From Bernardetia sp. ABR2-2B (GTDB lineage Bacteria > Bacteroidota > Bacteroidia > Cytophagales > Bernardetiaceae), in assembly GCF_037126435.1 (NCBI RefSeq), contig NZ_CP147020.1:3011001-3075000 (forward strand): a stretch of 64,000 nucleotides of DNA, in the 5' to 3' direction. Made by a program: the position numbers and the translations under genes. Positions 8,572 to 17,784 of the stretch are shown here, in pieces. The notes under the pieces are model-generated. The model did not search any database and was not told the origin of the DNA. It was given only the letters and a program-made list of their open reading frames with translations. Position 1 is the stretch's first letter. Each line of letters starts with the position of its first letter.

Positions 8572-11106
8572 ATGTACGTAATCAAGCGAGACGGCAGGAA
8601 AGAAGAAGTGATTATGCAAAAAATCACAGCCAGAATAGAAAGGCTTTGTGATAATTTGGACACTCGTTATATCAAACCAACAGAAATTACTTATAAAGTG
8701 TTGGCAGGACTTTACGATAATGTAACGACTATCGAATTAGACGAACTAGCAGCCGAAACAGCAGCTACAATGGCAACTGTTCATCCAGATTATGCAATTT
8801 TGGCATCAAGAATTGCTATTTCAAATCTTCATAAAGAAACTAAAGACGCTTTTTCAGAGACTATCGAAGAGCTTTATAATTACGTAAATCCAAAAACGAA
8901 CGAACCAGCAGGTTTGATTTCTGAAGAGGTAGTACAGGTAGTTCGTAAATATGCTCACGTTCTGAATCAAGCTATTGATTACGGTAGAGATTATGAGTAT
9001 GACTATTTTGGTTTCAAGACTTTAGAGCGTTCATACCTTTTGCGCCTTGATGGAAAAGTAACTGAACGTCCTCAACAAATGATTATGCGTGTTTCTGTTG
9101 GTATCCATGGTGCTGATATTGATGCAGCTATCAAAACCTATCATTTAATGTCTGAACGTTGGTTTACACACGCTACTCCAACACTTTTTAATGCAGGAAC
9201 TCCAAAACCTCAAATGTCTTCTTGTTTCTTACTAGAAGTTCAAGATGATAGTGTTGATGGAATTTATGACACGATAAAGCAATGTGCTAAGATTTCTCAG
9301 TCTGCTGGTGGAATTGGTGTGAGCGTTCATAACGTACGTGCAACAGGTTCATATATTCGTGGTACGAATGGCTACTCAAACGGAATTGTTCCGATGCTAA
9401 AAGTATTCAATGATACTGCTCGTTATATTGACCAAGGAGGAAACAAGCGTAAAGGAGCATTTGCTGTTTATTTAGAACCTTGGCACGCTGATGTTTTTGA
9501 GTTTTTAGACTTAAAGAAAAATCATGGTAAGGAAGAAGCTAGAGCAAGAGATTTATTTTATGCCTTATGGATTTCAGATTTGTTTATGAAACGTGTGCAG
9601 GAGGATGGCGAATGGTCATTATTCTGTCCGAATGAAGCTAGAGGTTTGTCAGATTGTTTCGGAAAAGAATTTGAAGATTTATATACAAAATACGAATTAG
9701 AAGGAAAAGCAAGAAAAACAATCAGAGCGCAAGAACTTTGGTTTGCTATCTTAGAAGCACAAATCGAAACGGGAACACCGTATATGCTTTATAAAGACCA
9801 CGCAAATGGTAAATCAAATCAGCAAAATTTAGGTACAATAAAATCTTCAAATCTTTGTACAGAAATTATGGAATATACTTCGCCTGATGAGGTAGCAGTT
9901 TGTAATTTGGCTTCTATTGCTCTTCCAAAATATGTAATGGCAAATGAAGAAGGCGTATTAGAATTTAATCATCAAGTTCTTTATGATGTAACCTATCAAG
10001 CAACTATTAATTTAAACAGAATTATTGATAGAAATTATTATCCAATTGAAGAGGCTCGTCGTTCAAACTTCCGTCATCGTCCAATTGGACTTGGTGTGCA
10101 AGGTTTGGCTGATGCATTTATTATGCTTCGTATGCCTTTTGAATCAGAAGAAGCTGCAAAATTGAATAAAGAGATTTTCGAAACGATTTATTTTGCTGCC
10201 ATGACGGCTTCTAAAGATTTAGCAATTACAGAAGGAGCTTACGAAACTTTCGAAGGTAGTCCGTTATCAAAAGGACAATTCCAATTTGATTTGTGGAAAG
10301 TAGATGAAGATTATCATTCTGGACGTTGGAACTGGGAAGAATTGCGTAACGAAGTAGTAAAACACGGAGCTAGAAATTCACTCTTACTTGCACCAATGCC
10401 AACAGCTTCAACTTCTCAAATTTTGGGAAATAACGAGTGTTTTGAGCCTTATACTTCTAATATTTATGTTCGTCGTGTTCTTTCTGGTGAGTTTGTGGTA
10501 GTAAACAAACACCTTCTGAAAGATTTGATTGAGATTGATATGTGGGATGATGAAATGAAAAATGAACTTATTGCTGCCAATGGTTCAGTTCAAAATATCA
10601 AACGTATTCCTCAAGAACTGAAAGAAATTTACAAGACGGTTTGGGAAATTAGTCAGCGTACAATTATTGATATGTCAGCTGATAGAGGAGCTTATATTTG
10701 TCAGAGCCAAAGTTTGAATGTTCATATTCAGAATCCTACTTTCGGAAAACTAACTTCTATGCACTTCCACGCTTGGAAACGAGGCTTGAAAACAGGAATG
10801 TATTATCTTCGTACGAAAGCTGCTGCTGATGCAATTAAGTTCACAGTAGATAAAGATGCGCTAGAAGTAGGAAAAGAAGCAGCTAAAAACAATAAATTGA
10901 AGGCTGAAAAAATAATGGCTGATAGCAATGAAGAAATTTTGGCTATGGCTGAAAACGGTATGGATATGGAGGAACAATCAAATCTTGCACTTGCTAGAAT
11001 CCATAAACGCCAAAACGGACAAGCACAAGAAGAGCAGCTAAAAGACGGACTAGGAGGAGCAGCATGTTCACTAGACGACGAAGATTGTTTGACGTGTGGA
11101 AGTTAA
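8572..11106 (+). CDS. nrdA: Class I ribonucleoside-diphosphate reductase, alpha subunit
   Basis: 844 residues; reduces ribonucleoside diphosphates to the deoxy forms with a radical delivered by the beta subunit. Residues 1-95 are an ATP-cone ([12 protein letters not shown]), the allosteric site. The barrel carries the conserved Cys in MSSCFLLEV (near 219), NLCTEI (near 429) and the CNLASI loop. The C-terminal tail ends CLTCGS, the CxxC pair (839/842) that is re-reduced by thioredoxin-type partners. Start at 8572 is supported by the ATP-cone beginning at once. No nrdB lies nearby, unlike many bacteria, so the beta subunit must be elsewhere. A terminator follows. Confidence 0.95.
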   Translation: MYVIKRDGRKEEVIMQKITARIERLCDNLDTRYIKPTEITYKVLAGLYDNVTTIELDELAAETAATMATVHPDYAILASRIAISNLHKETKDAFSETIEELYNYVNPKTNEPAGLISEEVVQVVRKYAHVLNQAIDYGRDYEYDYFGFKTLERSYLLRLDGKVTERPQQMIMRVSVGIHGADIDAAIKTYHLMSERWFTHATPTLFNAGTPKPQMSSCFLLEVQDDSVDGIYDTIKQCAKISQSAGGIGVSVHNVRATGSYIRGTNGYSNGIVPMLKVFNDTARYIDQGGNKRKGAFAVYLEPWHADVFEFLDLKKNHGKEEARARDLFYALWISDLFMKRVQEDGEWSLFCPNEARGLSDCFGKEFEDLYTKYELEGKARKTIRAQELWFAILEAQIETGTPYMLYKDHANGKSNQQNLGTIKSSNLCTEIMEYTSPDEVAVCNLASIALPKYVMANEEGVLEFNHQVLYDVTYQATINLNRIIDRNYYPIEEARRSNFRHRPIGLGVQGLADAFIMLRMPFESEEAAKLNKEIFETIYFAAMTASKDLAITEGAYETFEGSPLSKGQFQFDLWKVDEDYHSGRWNWEELRNEVVKHGARNSLLLAPMPTASTSQILGNNECFEPYTSNIYVRRVLSGEFVVVNKHLLKDLIEIDMWDDEMKNELIAANGSVQNIKRIPQELKEIYKTVWEISQRTIIDMSADRGAYICQSQSLNVHIQNPTFGKLTSMHFHAWKRGLKTGMYYLRTKAAADAIKFTVDKDALEVGKEAAKNNKLKAEKIMADSNEEILAMAENGMDMEEQSNLALARIHKRQNGQAQEEQLKDGLGGAACSLDDEDCLTCGS

Positions 11107-11114
11107 ATAATAAT

Positions 11115-11138
11115 GTTGTCGGTGGGGACACCAACAAC
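11115..11138. repeat. Short palindrome, TTGGTG/CACCAA type
   Basis: GTTGTCGGTG and CACCAACAAC form a stem of ten bases with one mismatch and loop GGGA. The same TGTTGGTGT/ACACCAACA stem occurs within the larger element at 60812-60841. It lies 9 bases after the nrdA stop. Confidence 0.6.
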
Positions 11139-11158
11139 GGCAAGTAAATGATAATAGT

Positions 11159-11198
11159 AAACCACCTAGAAAATTTATTTTTTTAGGTGGTTTTTTTA
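11159..11198 (+). terminator. Terminator of nrdA
   Basis: Stem ACCACCTA (11161-11168) / TAGGTGGT (11184-11191) followed by a T-run. Confidence 0.85.
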
Positions 11199-11918
11199 CA
11201 AAATAGTATTTTTACATACAGAAAACTTCGGTCTTTTATAAATAAAATCCTTAAATTCAAAGGATTTGATATATAGTTTTTATTAGAATTATCCTACTTA
11301 ATTTTCACAATGGAAAAAAAGCTTTTCATTTTGGAAAGAAATCATCTATAAAAATAGAATCTAAAAAATTAAGAAAAACTTTTTTCTTAAAAAAAAGCAG
11401 CTCTATTCAATCAAATGAACCTTTTTTTGCTAATTCAGAAAAATAATTAGAAAATAGAGTAGAACTAATTCGGCTTGGCAAACAGATTGAAATATAGATA
11501 ATAACTTCTACAAAAAGATGTAGGAAGAAAAGTATTTACTCATCAAGATTTTTGTTTGTAGCTTTTAGCTATTTCATTTTTATCAAAGTCTTATTTTTTG
11601 TGAGTGTTTGTTTTGGTTTCTTACTAAAATCATTTCAAACTAAAATCCTAAGAAAATCTAGAAAGAAAGCCGTTAGTTAGCGTTCTTCATTTATAAAAAA
11701 TGCAGAGCAAATTTTTAGCAACTGACAACTTTTATACTTTTTTTTAAAGAATAACCAAGTTATTTGATTTTCTGAACAGTTTAAGTAGTAAGTAAAGTAA
11801 GTAAGTGGACAAAAAAGACCTTTTCTATTTGGAAAAGGTTTTTTTATTCGATTTTTTTAACGAAACAGTTATTTTCATCGTACTGATTAAAAATCCTTTA
11901 AAATTCAAATCAGTAAAA
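11199..11918 (+). other. Long gap ending in an orphan terminator
   Basis: About 700 bases with no gene that I can support. At 11812-11846 there is a clear terminator (ACCTTTTC/GAAAAGGT, then seven T) although the last gene ended with its own terminator 600 bases earlier. A small RNA transcribed rightwards and ending at about 11845 would explain this. I found no convincing TAnnTTTG promoter. A GTG at 11805 opens a frame through the terminator into the next gene but is unlikely as a start. Confidence 0.4.
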
Positions 11919-12731
11919 ATGAAAACCAATTATTTATTATCATTTCTTATAGTTTTTAGTTTTCTAGCATTGCCTAGCTTTTCTATTTCTACAAATTTCA
12001 TTTCAAAAACGAATAAAATAGAATCTGTAATAGAAGAAGACACATTCAATATTATGGCTTCTCACGGAATATTTTTGAGAGATAGCGCAAACCTGACTTC
12101 TAAAAAACTGGCTAAACTTCCCTACGCTACCAAACTCATTTTCCTAAATCAAGATACCATTTCTGAAGAACTAATTATTCAAGAAACGAAATACTTTGAG
12201 ATAAAAGGCAGAATGCAAAAGGTAAAAGTTATTAGTCAGATTGATAGCTTAAACGACTTAGAAGGCTATGTTTTTGATGGATATTTGACTAAGTTTCCTG
12301 TGCCTGAGTTGGATTATAAAGGGACAGTAGAAAATAATTACTTATCTGCTGATTTGAACTATTTGAAAAGTAATTTCAAAGAATCTGAAAAATACGATAT
12401 TGAAAAACGTGAGGATAATGAAGATTGGATTATCAAATGGAAGAAAAGATATGAGGAAAATATAATCTATGAGTATAATGAGTCTACGCCTGTTGAAGTA
12501 CCTGTGCATAAAATAACGATTCCTAATCTATCCATAAGAGAAGCCTATTTTTTCTCAGTAGTATTGTTTTTTATTGAAAATAATGAGTACAATGAAGGAA
12601 ATGCAATAGTTTTTGATGAAAATAATAGTAGTTTTAAGATAGAGCCTAACTTAGAAGCAGGCTGTTTTTATTCTATCTATCAAAGTAATAATAACGAAAT
12701 AATAATTGAATATGAATGTTGGGGGTGTTAA
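11919..12731 (+). CDS. Exported protein with SH3-like domain
   Basis: Start chosen at the ATG of MKTNYLLSFLIVFSF, which begins a good signal peptide (cleavage near residue 25); the frame is open further upstream to 11805 but that stretch is a terminator. The mature 245 residues begin with a segment reminiscent of bacterial SH3 domains (IFLRDSANLTSKKLAKLPY, near 50-70, and EGYVFDGYLTKFP). The remainder is unrecognised, acidic, and ends in a Cys-rich tail (YECWGC). Likely periplasmic or surface located. A strong bidirectional terminator follows within 20 bases. Confidence 0.65.
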   Translation: MKTNYLLSFLIVFSFLALPSFSISTNFISKTNKIESVIEEDTFNIMASHGIFLRDSANLTSKKLAKLPYATKLIFLNQDTISEELIIQETKYFEIKGRMQKVKVISQIDSLNDLEGYVFDGYLTKFPVPELDYKGTVENNYLSADLNYLKSNFKESEKYDIEKREDNEDWIIKWKKRYEENIIYEYNESTPVEVPVHKITIPNLSIREAYFFSVVLFFIENNEYNEGNAIVFDENNSSFKIEPNLEAGCFYSIYQSNNNEIIIEYECWGC

Positions 12732-12744
12732 AAGCTTAAATAAC

Positions 12745-12790
12745 AAAAACAGCCTTATTTTATTGATAAAATAAGGCTGTTTTTGTTTTC
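12745..12790. terminator. Bidirectional terminator between convergent genes
   Basis: ACAGCCTTATTTTAT / ATAAAATAAGGCTGT is a long stem with a TTGA-type loop, flanked by A-run and T-run. Serves the SH3-like gene and the RND efflux operon on the other strand. Confidence 0.85.
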
Positions 12791-12834
12791 TACCGTCTAG
12801 GAAAAAGCAAGCCATTTTCCCTACAAAATTCTAC

Positions 12835-15800
12835 TTATTCCATTTCCTTCATAATTTTCAAACGATTTACTTCACGGTTGGCAGGTTCTACTTCTTCCGA
12901 ACTTGGGTAAGCTACTTCTCCTTTGTAGCCTTTCCACGTATGAACTACCCAACGTTTAGAATAAACAATCATTCTACGCATATCATTGACAACAAGAATA
13001 ATAACAGGGAAAATAAGCAGAATCAAGAATGTACCAAAACCAATTCCATACGCTACTGAAACAGCCATTGGAATCAAGAATTGAGCTTGAAAACTCGTTT
13101 CCATAATAAGTGGTGCAAGTCCTGCCACAGTCGTAACTGTTGTAAGTAAAATCGCTCTAAAACGAGAAATCCCTGCATTATAAATCGCATCAGGCATTGT
13201 CATTCCTTCTTGAAGGTTGGAGTTAAATTTACTGACCAAAACCACAGCATCATTAATAATTACTCCTGAAAGTGCCAAAATCCCCCACAAACTAAGCAAC
13301 GAAACAGGTTTATCAGCAAAGAAATGACCAAAAACAGCACAAAACAGTCCTAAAGGAATCAAGCACATAACTAAAATAGACTGACTAAGCGAACGGAAAG
13401 TAAGGGTAATCAAAAGAATAATCACAAAAAGCATAATCGGAAGTGCAAACTTCAAGGATTCTTGCGACTGACTACTACGCTGCTGCTGCCCTCCAAATTC
13501 GAAAGAAAGACTAGGATATTTACTTTTCATATCAATAAACGTCGTATTTTTTAGCTTTTCGATAATATCAACTGGCGAACCATTTGGGTCGGATAATTCA
13601 GCTTCTACGGCAATTTCTCTTGAGCCATTGAAGTGTTTTATATCTACAATTCCTCTATCAATCGTATAAGAAGCAACTTCTGAAAGTGGAATTTCCTTTC
13701 CATCTGCTGTTTTGATACGCATTGTTTCAAGTTGTCCTAAAGTCTCTCTACTCGCTTCTGGATAACGCACCCAAACACGGACTTCATCTGTTCCTTTTTG
13801 AAGGCGTTGTATTTCTTCTCCAAAAAAACCTTGTCGTATCTGCCCTGTAATATCTGCGTGTGTAAGTCCTAAAAAGTAGGCTTTTGGTTTGAGTTCTAGC
13901 TGTAACTCTCGCCTTCCCACTCTTTGGTTGTCAGTTATTTCTTTCAGACCTGCAAAGTTTTCTAGTTCTCGTTTGAGTTCTTCGGTAGCAGCATCTAAGG
14001 CATCATTATTTTTGGATAACAAACGAACTGAAATAGGTTTTCCAAAACGATTTCTCCCTGCTACGGTAAACATTTCAGCTTCTGGAATCTTACCTATTTT
14101 TTCCCTTACTCGTTTGGCAATATCATTACTGGTAATTTCTCTATCATCCATATCTAAAAGTGAAATAGAAACATTACCTGCATGTGAGCCACGTTCACTA
14201 CCATCTGATGTACTTCCTAAATTTCTAAACGTAAAATTGATAAAATCTTTTTCATCATTAAATTCTTTTTTGAGTTCGTCGTTTACGTCCCACGTTGCTT
14301 TTTCGAAGCGTTCTAAATAGGAAATAACTTTTTCTTTTGGTGTTCCTGCCTTAAATGCAATATTTGCTTGAAAACTATCAAAAGGAATATTTGGAAAGAA
14401 AACTACTTTTATAAACTGTCCGTTTATCATTCCCAAAACAAGCATCACAAAGACAACTGGAACAAAAACATAGACATAACGAAAACGCAAAACGTGAGCA
14501 AGTGCTTTTCCATAGACTTTATGACGTAGAAAATCAATTCCTTTGTTTAGATTTTCTCTCCACTTTCCTTCACTTTGAGTATCTGCCATATCTTTATGTG
14601 TGAGGTGCGAAGGCAAAACAAAAAAGGCTTCAATAAGCGAAACAGCCAAACAAAGCACTACAATCAAGCCCATTTCTTGAAGAAAATCAAAACCTTCAAT
14701 TCCGATAGCAATAGGCAAAAAGGCTACAATAGTAGTCAAGACAGACGTAAAAACAGAAGGCATCACTTCAAAAGTACCATCAACAGTAGCTCTCATAGGA
14801 GATTTTCCCATCTCAAAATGTGTAAAGATATTTTCTCCAATTACAATACCATCATCTACCAAAATACCAACTACGAGTATCATTCCAAAAAGAGAAATCA
14901 TATTAATCGTAATTCCCATCAAGGCAGCAATAACAAACATTCCTGCAAACGAAATCGGAATACCAAGAGCCACCCAAAGCGACAAACGAAGACTAAGAAA
15001 AAGCCCCAAACAAATCAGAACCAAAACAAGTCCCATGATTCCATTATCGATAAGCATTTGAAGGCGTTGAGAAAGCAAATCAAAGAAATCAAAAGAAACG
15101 ACTAGTTCAACATCTGAATGTTTTTCGTTAAATTCTTCGACATACTTATTTGCATAAATCGAAATTTCTTCTAAATCTTCTTCTTTTAATTTGGTAAGTT
15201 CTAATGAAACAGCTCTTTCTCCATTGATATGTAATGAATTGGGAACATCTGCAAACTGCTGTTTTATGGTTGCAATATCTCTCAAACGAAGATTGCTTCC
15301 ATCGTCATTAGCACGAAGAACGATATTTCCAATTTTTTCAGCCATTTTTTCTTTGGCTCTCGAACGAATCAGAATTTCCTCTTCTTTAGACTTGATTGCT
15401 CCTGCCGAAATATCACGGTTATTGAGTCTAACGGCTGCTGCAATTTGGTCAAAACGCAAACCATAACGCAAAAGTGTAGCCTCTGGAACTTCAATAGAAA
15501 TTTCTATATCTGGATAGCCACTAATATTAATTTGAGAAATAACGCCTGATGCAAGCATTTCATCTTCAATCTGTTCGGCATATTTTTTTAATAAAAACAA
15601 GTCTAATTCCTTTCCTTCCTTTGCTCTCAAACCCAAATACATGGTTCTGCTTCGTGGCTTGACTTTGAAAACTAAAGGACGTTCTGCATTTGTGGGAAAA
15701 GAATTGATTCTATCCACAGCGTTTTTGACTTCTGCAAGAGCTTCGTCAGCATCCACTCCACGTTCTAATTGAACAATAATACTGGCGTTATTCTCAGAAG

Positions 15801-16056
15801 AAGTAGAAGTAATTTCTTTTATCCCTTCTATTCCCTTTAAAGATTCTTCAATTTTGATAGTAACTCCTTCTTCCATCTCTTGTGGAGAAGCCCCCGGCAT
15901 TACTACACCCACCGAAATATTGGTAGGGTCAATTTCGGGAAAAAAGGAGCGTTTCATTACCCAACCGTAAGAGAGCGCACCAAAAATGACCATCGTAAAA
16001 ATAATGGCATTTGCCCAAATTGGATATTTTACAAAAAATTCGACAAGTTTTTTCAT
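12835..16056 (-). CDS. RND efflux transporter, inner-membrane pump (AcrB/HAE1-like)
   Basis: 1073 residues, the usual length of tripartite RND pumps that export drugs, dyes or lipids using the proton gradient. The N-terminus (FFVKYPIWANAIIFTMVIFG) is the first of twelve membrane helices; two large periplasmic loops follow helices 1 and 7. Helix 4 has GILVDDGIVIGENI (near 400) with the paired Asp of the proton relay, and the second half ends with the helix bundle containing GVIINDAVVLVSKF. It begins 35 bases after the fusion-protein gene, so pump and fusion protein form an operon. No TolC-like outer-membrane gene is present here. Substrate cannot be told. Confidence 0.93.
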   Translation of the reverse strand: MKKLVEFFVKYPIWANAIIFTMVIFGALSYGWVMKRSFFPEIDPTNISVGVVMPGASPQEMEEGVTIKIEESLKGIEGIKEITSTSSENNASIIVQLERGVDADEALAEVKNAVDRINSFPTNAERPLVFKVKPRSRTMYLGLRAKEGKELDLFLLKKYAEQIEDEMLASGVISQINISGYPDIEISIEVPEATLLRYGLRFDQIAAAVRLNNRDISAGAIKSKEEEILIRSRAKEKMAEKIGNIVLRANDDGSNLRLRDIATIKQQFADVPNSLHINGERAVSLELTKLKEEDLEEISIYANKYVEEFNEKHSDVELVVSFDFFDLLSQRLQMLIDNGIMGLVLVLICLGLFLSLRLSLWVALGIPISFAGMFVIAALMGITINMISLFGMILVVGILVDDGIVIGENIFTHFEMGKSPMRATVDGTFEVMPSVFTSVLTTIVAFLPIAIGIEGFDFLQEMGLIVVLCLAVSLIEAFFVLPSHLTHKDMADTQSEGKWRENLNKGIDFLRHKVYGKALAHVLRFRYVYVFVPVVFVMLVLGMINGQFIKVVFFPNIPFDSFQANIAFKAGTPKEKVISYLERFEKATWDVNDELKKEFNDEKDFINFTFRNLGSTSDGSERGSHAGNVSISLLDMDDREITSNDIAKRVREKIGKIPEAEMFTVAGRNRFGKPISVRLLSKNNDALDAATEELKRELENFAGLKEITDNQRVGRRELQLELKPKAYFLGLTHADITGQIRQGFFGEEIQRLQKGTDEVRVWVRYPEASRETLGQLETMRIKTADGKEIPLSEVASYTIDRGIVDIKHFNGSREIAVEAELSDPNGSPVDIIEKLKNTTFIDMKSKYPSLSFEFGGQQQRSSQSQESLKFALPIMLFVIILLITLTFRSLSQSILVMCLIPLGLFCAVFGHFFADKPVSLLSLWGILALSGVIINDAVVLVSKFNSNLQEGMTMPDAIYNAGISRFRAILLTTVTTVAGLAPLIMETSFQAQFLIPMAVSVAYGIGFGTFLILLIFPVIILVVNDMRRMIVYSKRWVVHTWKGYKGEVAYPSSEEVEPANREVNRLKIMKEME

Positions 16057-16091
16057 GTTGTTTTACAGTTTAAATCCTAAGGGTTTGGTAA

Positions 16092-17255
16092 CTACTTTAC
16101 GGATAATGTTTTTGATGTCTGACTAGACTTTTCTTCCTCCAAAACTTTTACAATCATTTCATTATAAGCATTTATTAAAGGTTCGGTTACTACTTTTTCG
16201 CCTTCGTTTATGCCTGAAATAATTAGTGTTTCCTTATTTGATTTTTTGATTTGAACGGTTTGAAGATGCAGAATCGAATCATTTTTGACGGTATAAACTT
16301 CATTATCATTAAAAACGGCTCTTCTTGGCACTTCAATAGCATCTTTGATTGTTCCTCCCTGCATAGTTGCACGTAGATACATTCCTGCATAAACAGGATT
16401 TTCACCTTTTTGAATTTTGACATACACATCCAAAGACTGTGTTGCTGGATTTACAATATCGCCTATTCGTGCTATTTTACCTATCCATTTTTGGCTATCA
16501 TCTTCGGTGGCTACGTTTACTTCTGTACCTGTTTTGAGCCAATGTACATCTCTAGTATCAACAGGAACTTTGAGCTCTAACTGACTATTTTGAGCTAAAC
16601 GCAATACTTTACCATTAGGAGGAGCAACCGAACCATTTTGCAAATAGACTTCAGTAATTGAACCCGAAAAAGGTGCAGTTATTACATATTTACTTAGTGT
16701 TGCTTCTTGTGCTTTAAGATTGTAATAGCTTGTCAAAATTCCTTTTGTAGCAAGAAATGTTTTTTCTTTTTCTGACTGGTAAGAAGGAAGTTTTGGTAAT
16801 GGTTTTTCTACTTCCAAGTTGGCAAAATAATTACTCCAATCTTGATAACGACTTGAGTAATCGATTTTCATGTCAGGTAAAATCATTGCAATTTCTCGCA
16901 TAAAATTACTTTTCTGCGCTTGAAGTCCTAGCTCAAATGTTTCTTTGCCAAGGGTAAATAAAACTTGTCCTTTTCTGACAGACTGACCCACTTGAAGATG
17001 CACATTTTCACGAATTTTGCCTGAAACCTCAGCTACAATATCGACAGGCTGCTCTGATTCTACTCTACCGAACGTAATTATTTCAGCTTCGATAGTAGAA
17101 GGATTTGCATTTTGTGTCTTGACAGCCATTTTTTGAGGTTTGGCTGTTCGTTTGGGAGGGTCTTTTTGCATACTTCCAAGCCATACGTAAAGACCATAAC
17201 CTCCACCTAAAAAAATAATTGCAGCAGCAAGAGAGAGTAAAACTTTGTTTTTCAT
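16092..17255 (-). CDS. RND efflux membrane fusion protein (periplasmic adaptor)
   Basis: 387 residues with an N-terminal membrane anchor (LSLAAAIIFLGGGYGLYVWL). The biotinyl-lipoyl-like half motif (VDIVAEVSGKIRENVHLQVG, near 72-91) and its partner (YVITAPFSGSITEV, near 190) flank a short helical hairpin, followed by beta-barrel and membrane-proximal domains. Adaptors of this type link the inner-membrane pump to an outer-membrane channel. First gene of the pump operon; it shares direction with the pump and precedes it by 35 bases. The coiled hairpin is short for a drug-pump adaptor, so a different outer channel type is possible. Confidence 0.9.
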   Translation of the reverse strand: MKNKVLLSLAAAIIFLGGGYGLYVWLGSMQKDPPKRTAKPQKMAVKTQNANPSTIEAEIITFGRVESEQPVDIVAEVSGKIRENVHLQVGQSVRKGQVLFTLGKETFELGLQAQKSNFMREIAMILPDMKIDYSSRYQDWSNYFANLEVEKPLPKLPSYQSEKEKTFLATKGILTSYYNLKAQEATLSKYVITAPFSGSITEVYLQNGSVAPPNGKVLRLAQNSQLELKVPVDTRDVHWLKTGTEVNVATEDDSQKWIGKIARIGDIVNPATQSLDVYVKIQKGENPVYAGMYLRATMQGGTIKDAIEVPRRAVFNDNEVYTVKNDSILHLQTVQIKKSNKETLIISGINEGEKVVTEPLINAYNEMIVKVLEEEKSSQTSKTLSVK

Positions 17256-17409
17256 AAAAAAATGAACAGTAGAATGTAAAAGTAGATTTGTGAGATAAAA
17301 ATTAAAGACTAAAAAAATAAATTCTTCTCGTAACTACTTTATAACCAAAGGATAAGTGAGCTATGAAAATGAAAATATACTTAGTTTAATAAAATAAGTC
17401 GTCGAAGTG

Positions 17410-17442
17410 TTTGCAAAGTTACGGGCTATGTGTGTATATTTG
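17410..17442 (+). promoter_or_regulatory. Bacteroidota promoter for tRNA-Val
   Basis: TTTG at 17410-17413, 21 bases, then TATATTTG at 17435-17442: both elements of the Bacteroidota housekeeping promoter at proper distance. Transcription would start about 40 bases before the tRNA. Confidence 0.8.
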
Positions 17443-17490
17443 CAGATAATTAACACTCTTTATTGTAAAGGTTGTTAAGACAAACAAAAA

Positions 17491-17565
17491 GGACTATTAG
17501 CTCAGTTGGTTTAGAGCACTACCTCGACAAGGTAGGGGTCATTGGTTCGAATCCAATATGGTCCA
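17491..17565 (+). tRNA. tRNA-Val (anticodon GAC)
   Basis: 75 bases fold as a cloverleaf: acceptor GGACTAT/ATGGTCC with one G-T pair, D-arm GCTC/GAGC, anticodon stem CTACC/GGTAG, T-arm ATTGG/CCAAT with loop TTCGAAT, discriminator A. The seven-base loop TCGACAA places GAC at 34-36. Position 33 is then C instead of the near-universal T. CCA is not encoded. No long variable arm, so tRNA-Ser (CGA read one base earlier) is excluded. Own promoter and terminator: a single-gene unit. Confidence 0.9.
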
Positions 17566-17580
17566 CAAATTCTATAAAAA

Positions 17581-17613
17581 AAGCTAGTAAAATCATTTTT
17601 ACTAGCTTTTTTT
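17581..17613 (+). terminator. Terminator of tRNA-Val
   Basis: AAGCTAGTAAAA pairs with TTTTTACTAGCTT, followed by a T-run. Confidence 0.85.
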
Positions 17614-17784
17614 ATTACTATTTTTTTAACTTCCTTAATTAAACTTTGGATTTCAAAGCTTAGTATCTTTTTGTTTTAAATAAATCAAACAAAACAAAAA
17701 ATCCCTCCCTTCCACTTTCCTATCTTACAAAAAAATGACATATTGCATATGATTCTATTTCTAAACAAAAAATAAAGTAAATCT

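Noticed and set aside
8550..8575. NrdR box near the nrdA start (ACACTCAATATATATG)
   Set aside because: Only part of the consensus is present, a second box is missing, and the sequence overlaps the start codon.
11805..11918. N-terminal extension of the SH3-like protein from a GTG
   Set aside because: The extension reads through a terminator hairpin and would bury the signal peptide; the ATG at 11919 is preferred.
17522..17538. Reading the tRNA at 17491 as tRNA-Ser with anticodon CGA
   Set aside because: It would restore T33 but needs a shifted loop, and the long variable arm of tRNA-Ser is missing; Val (GAC) fits the stems.
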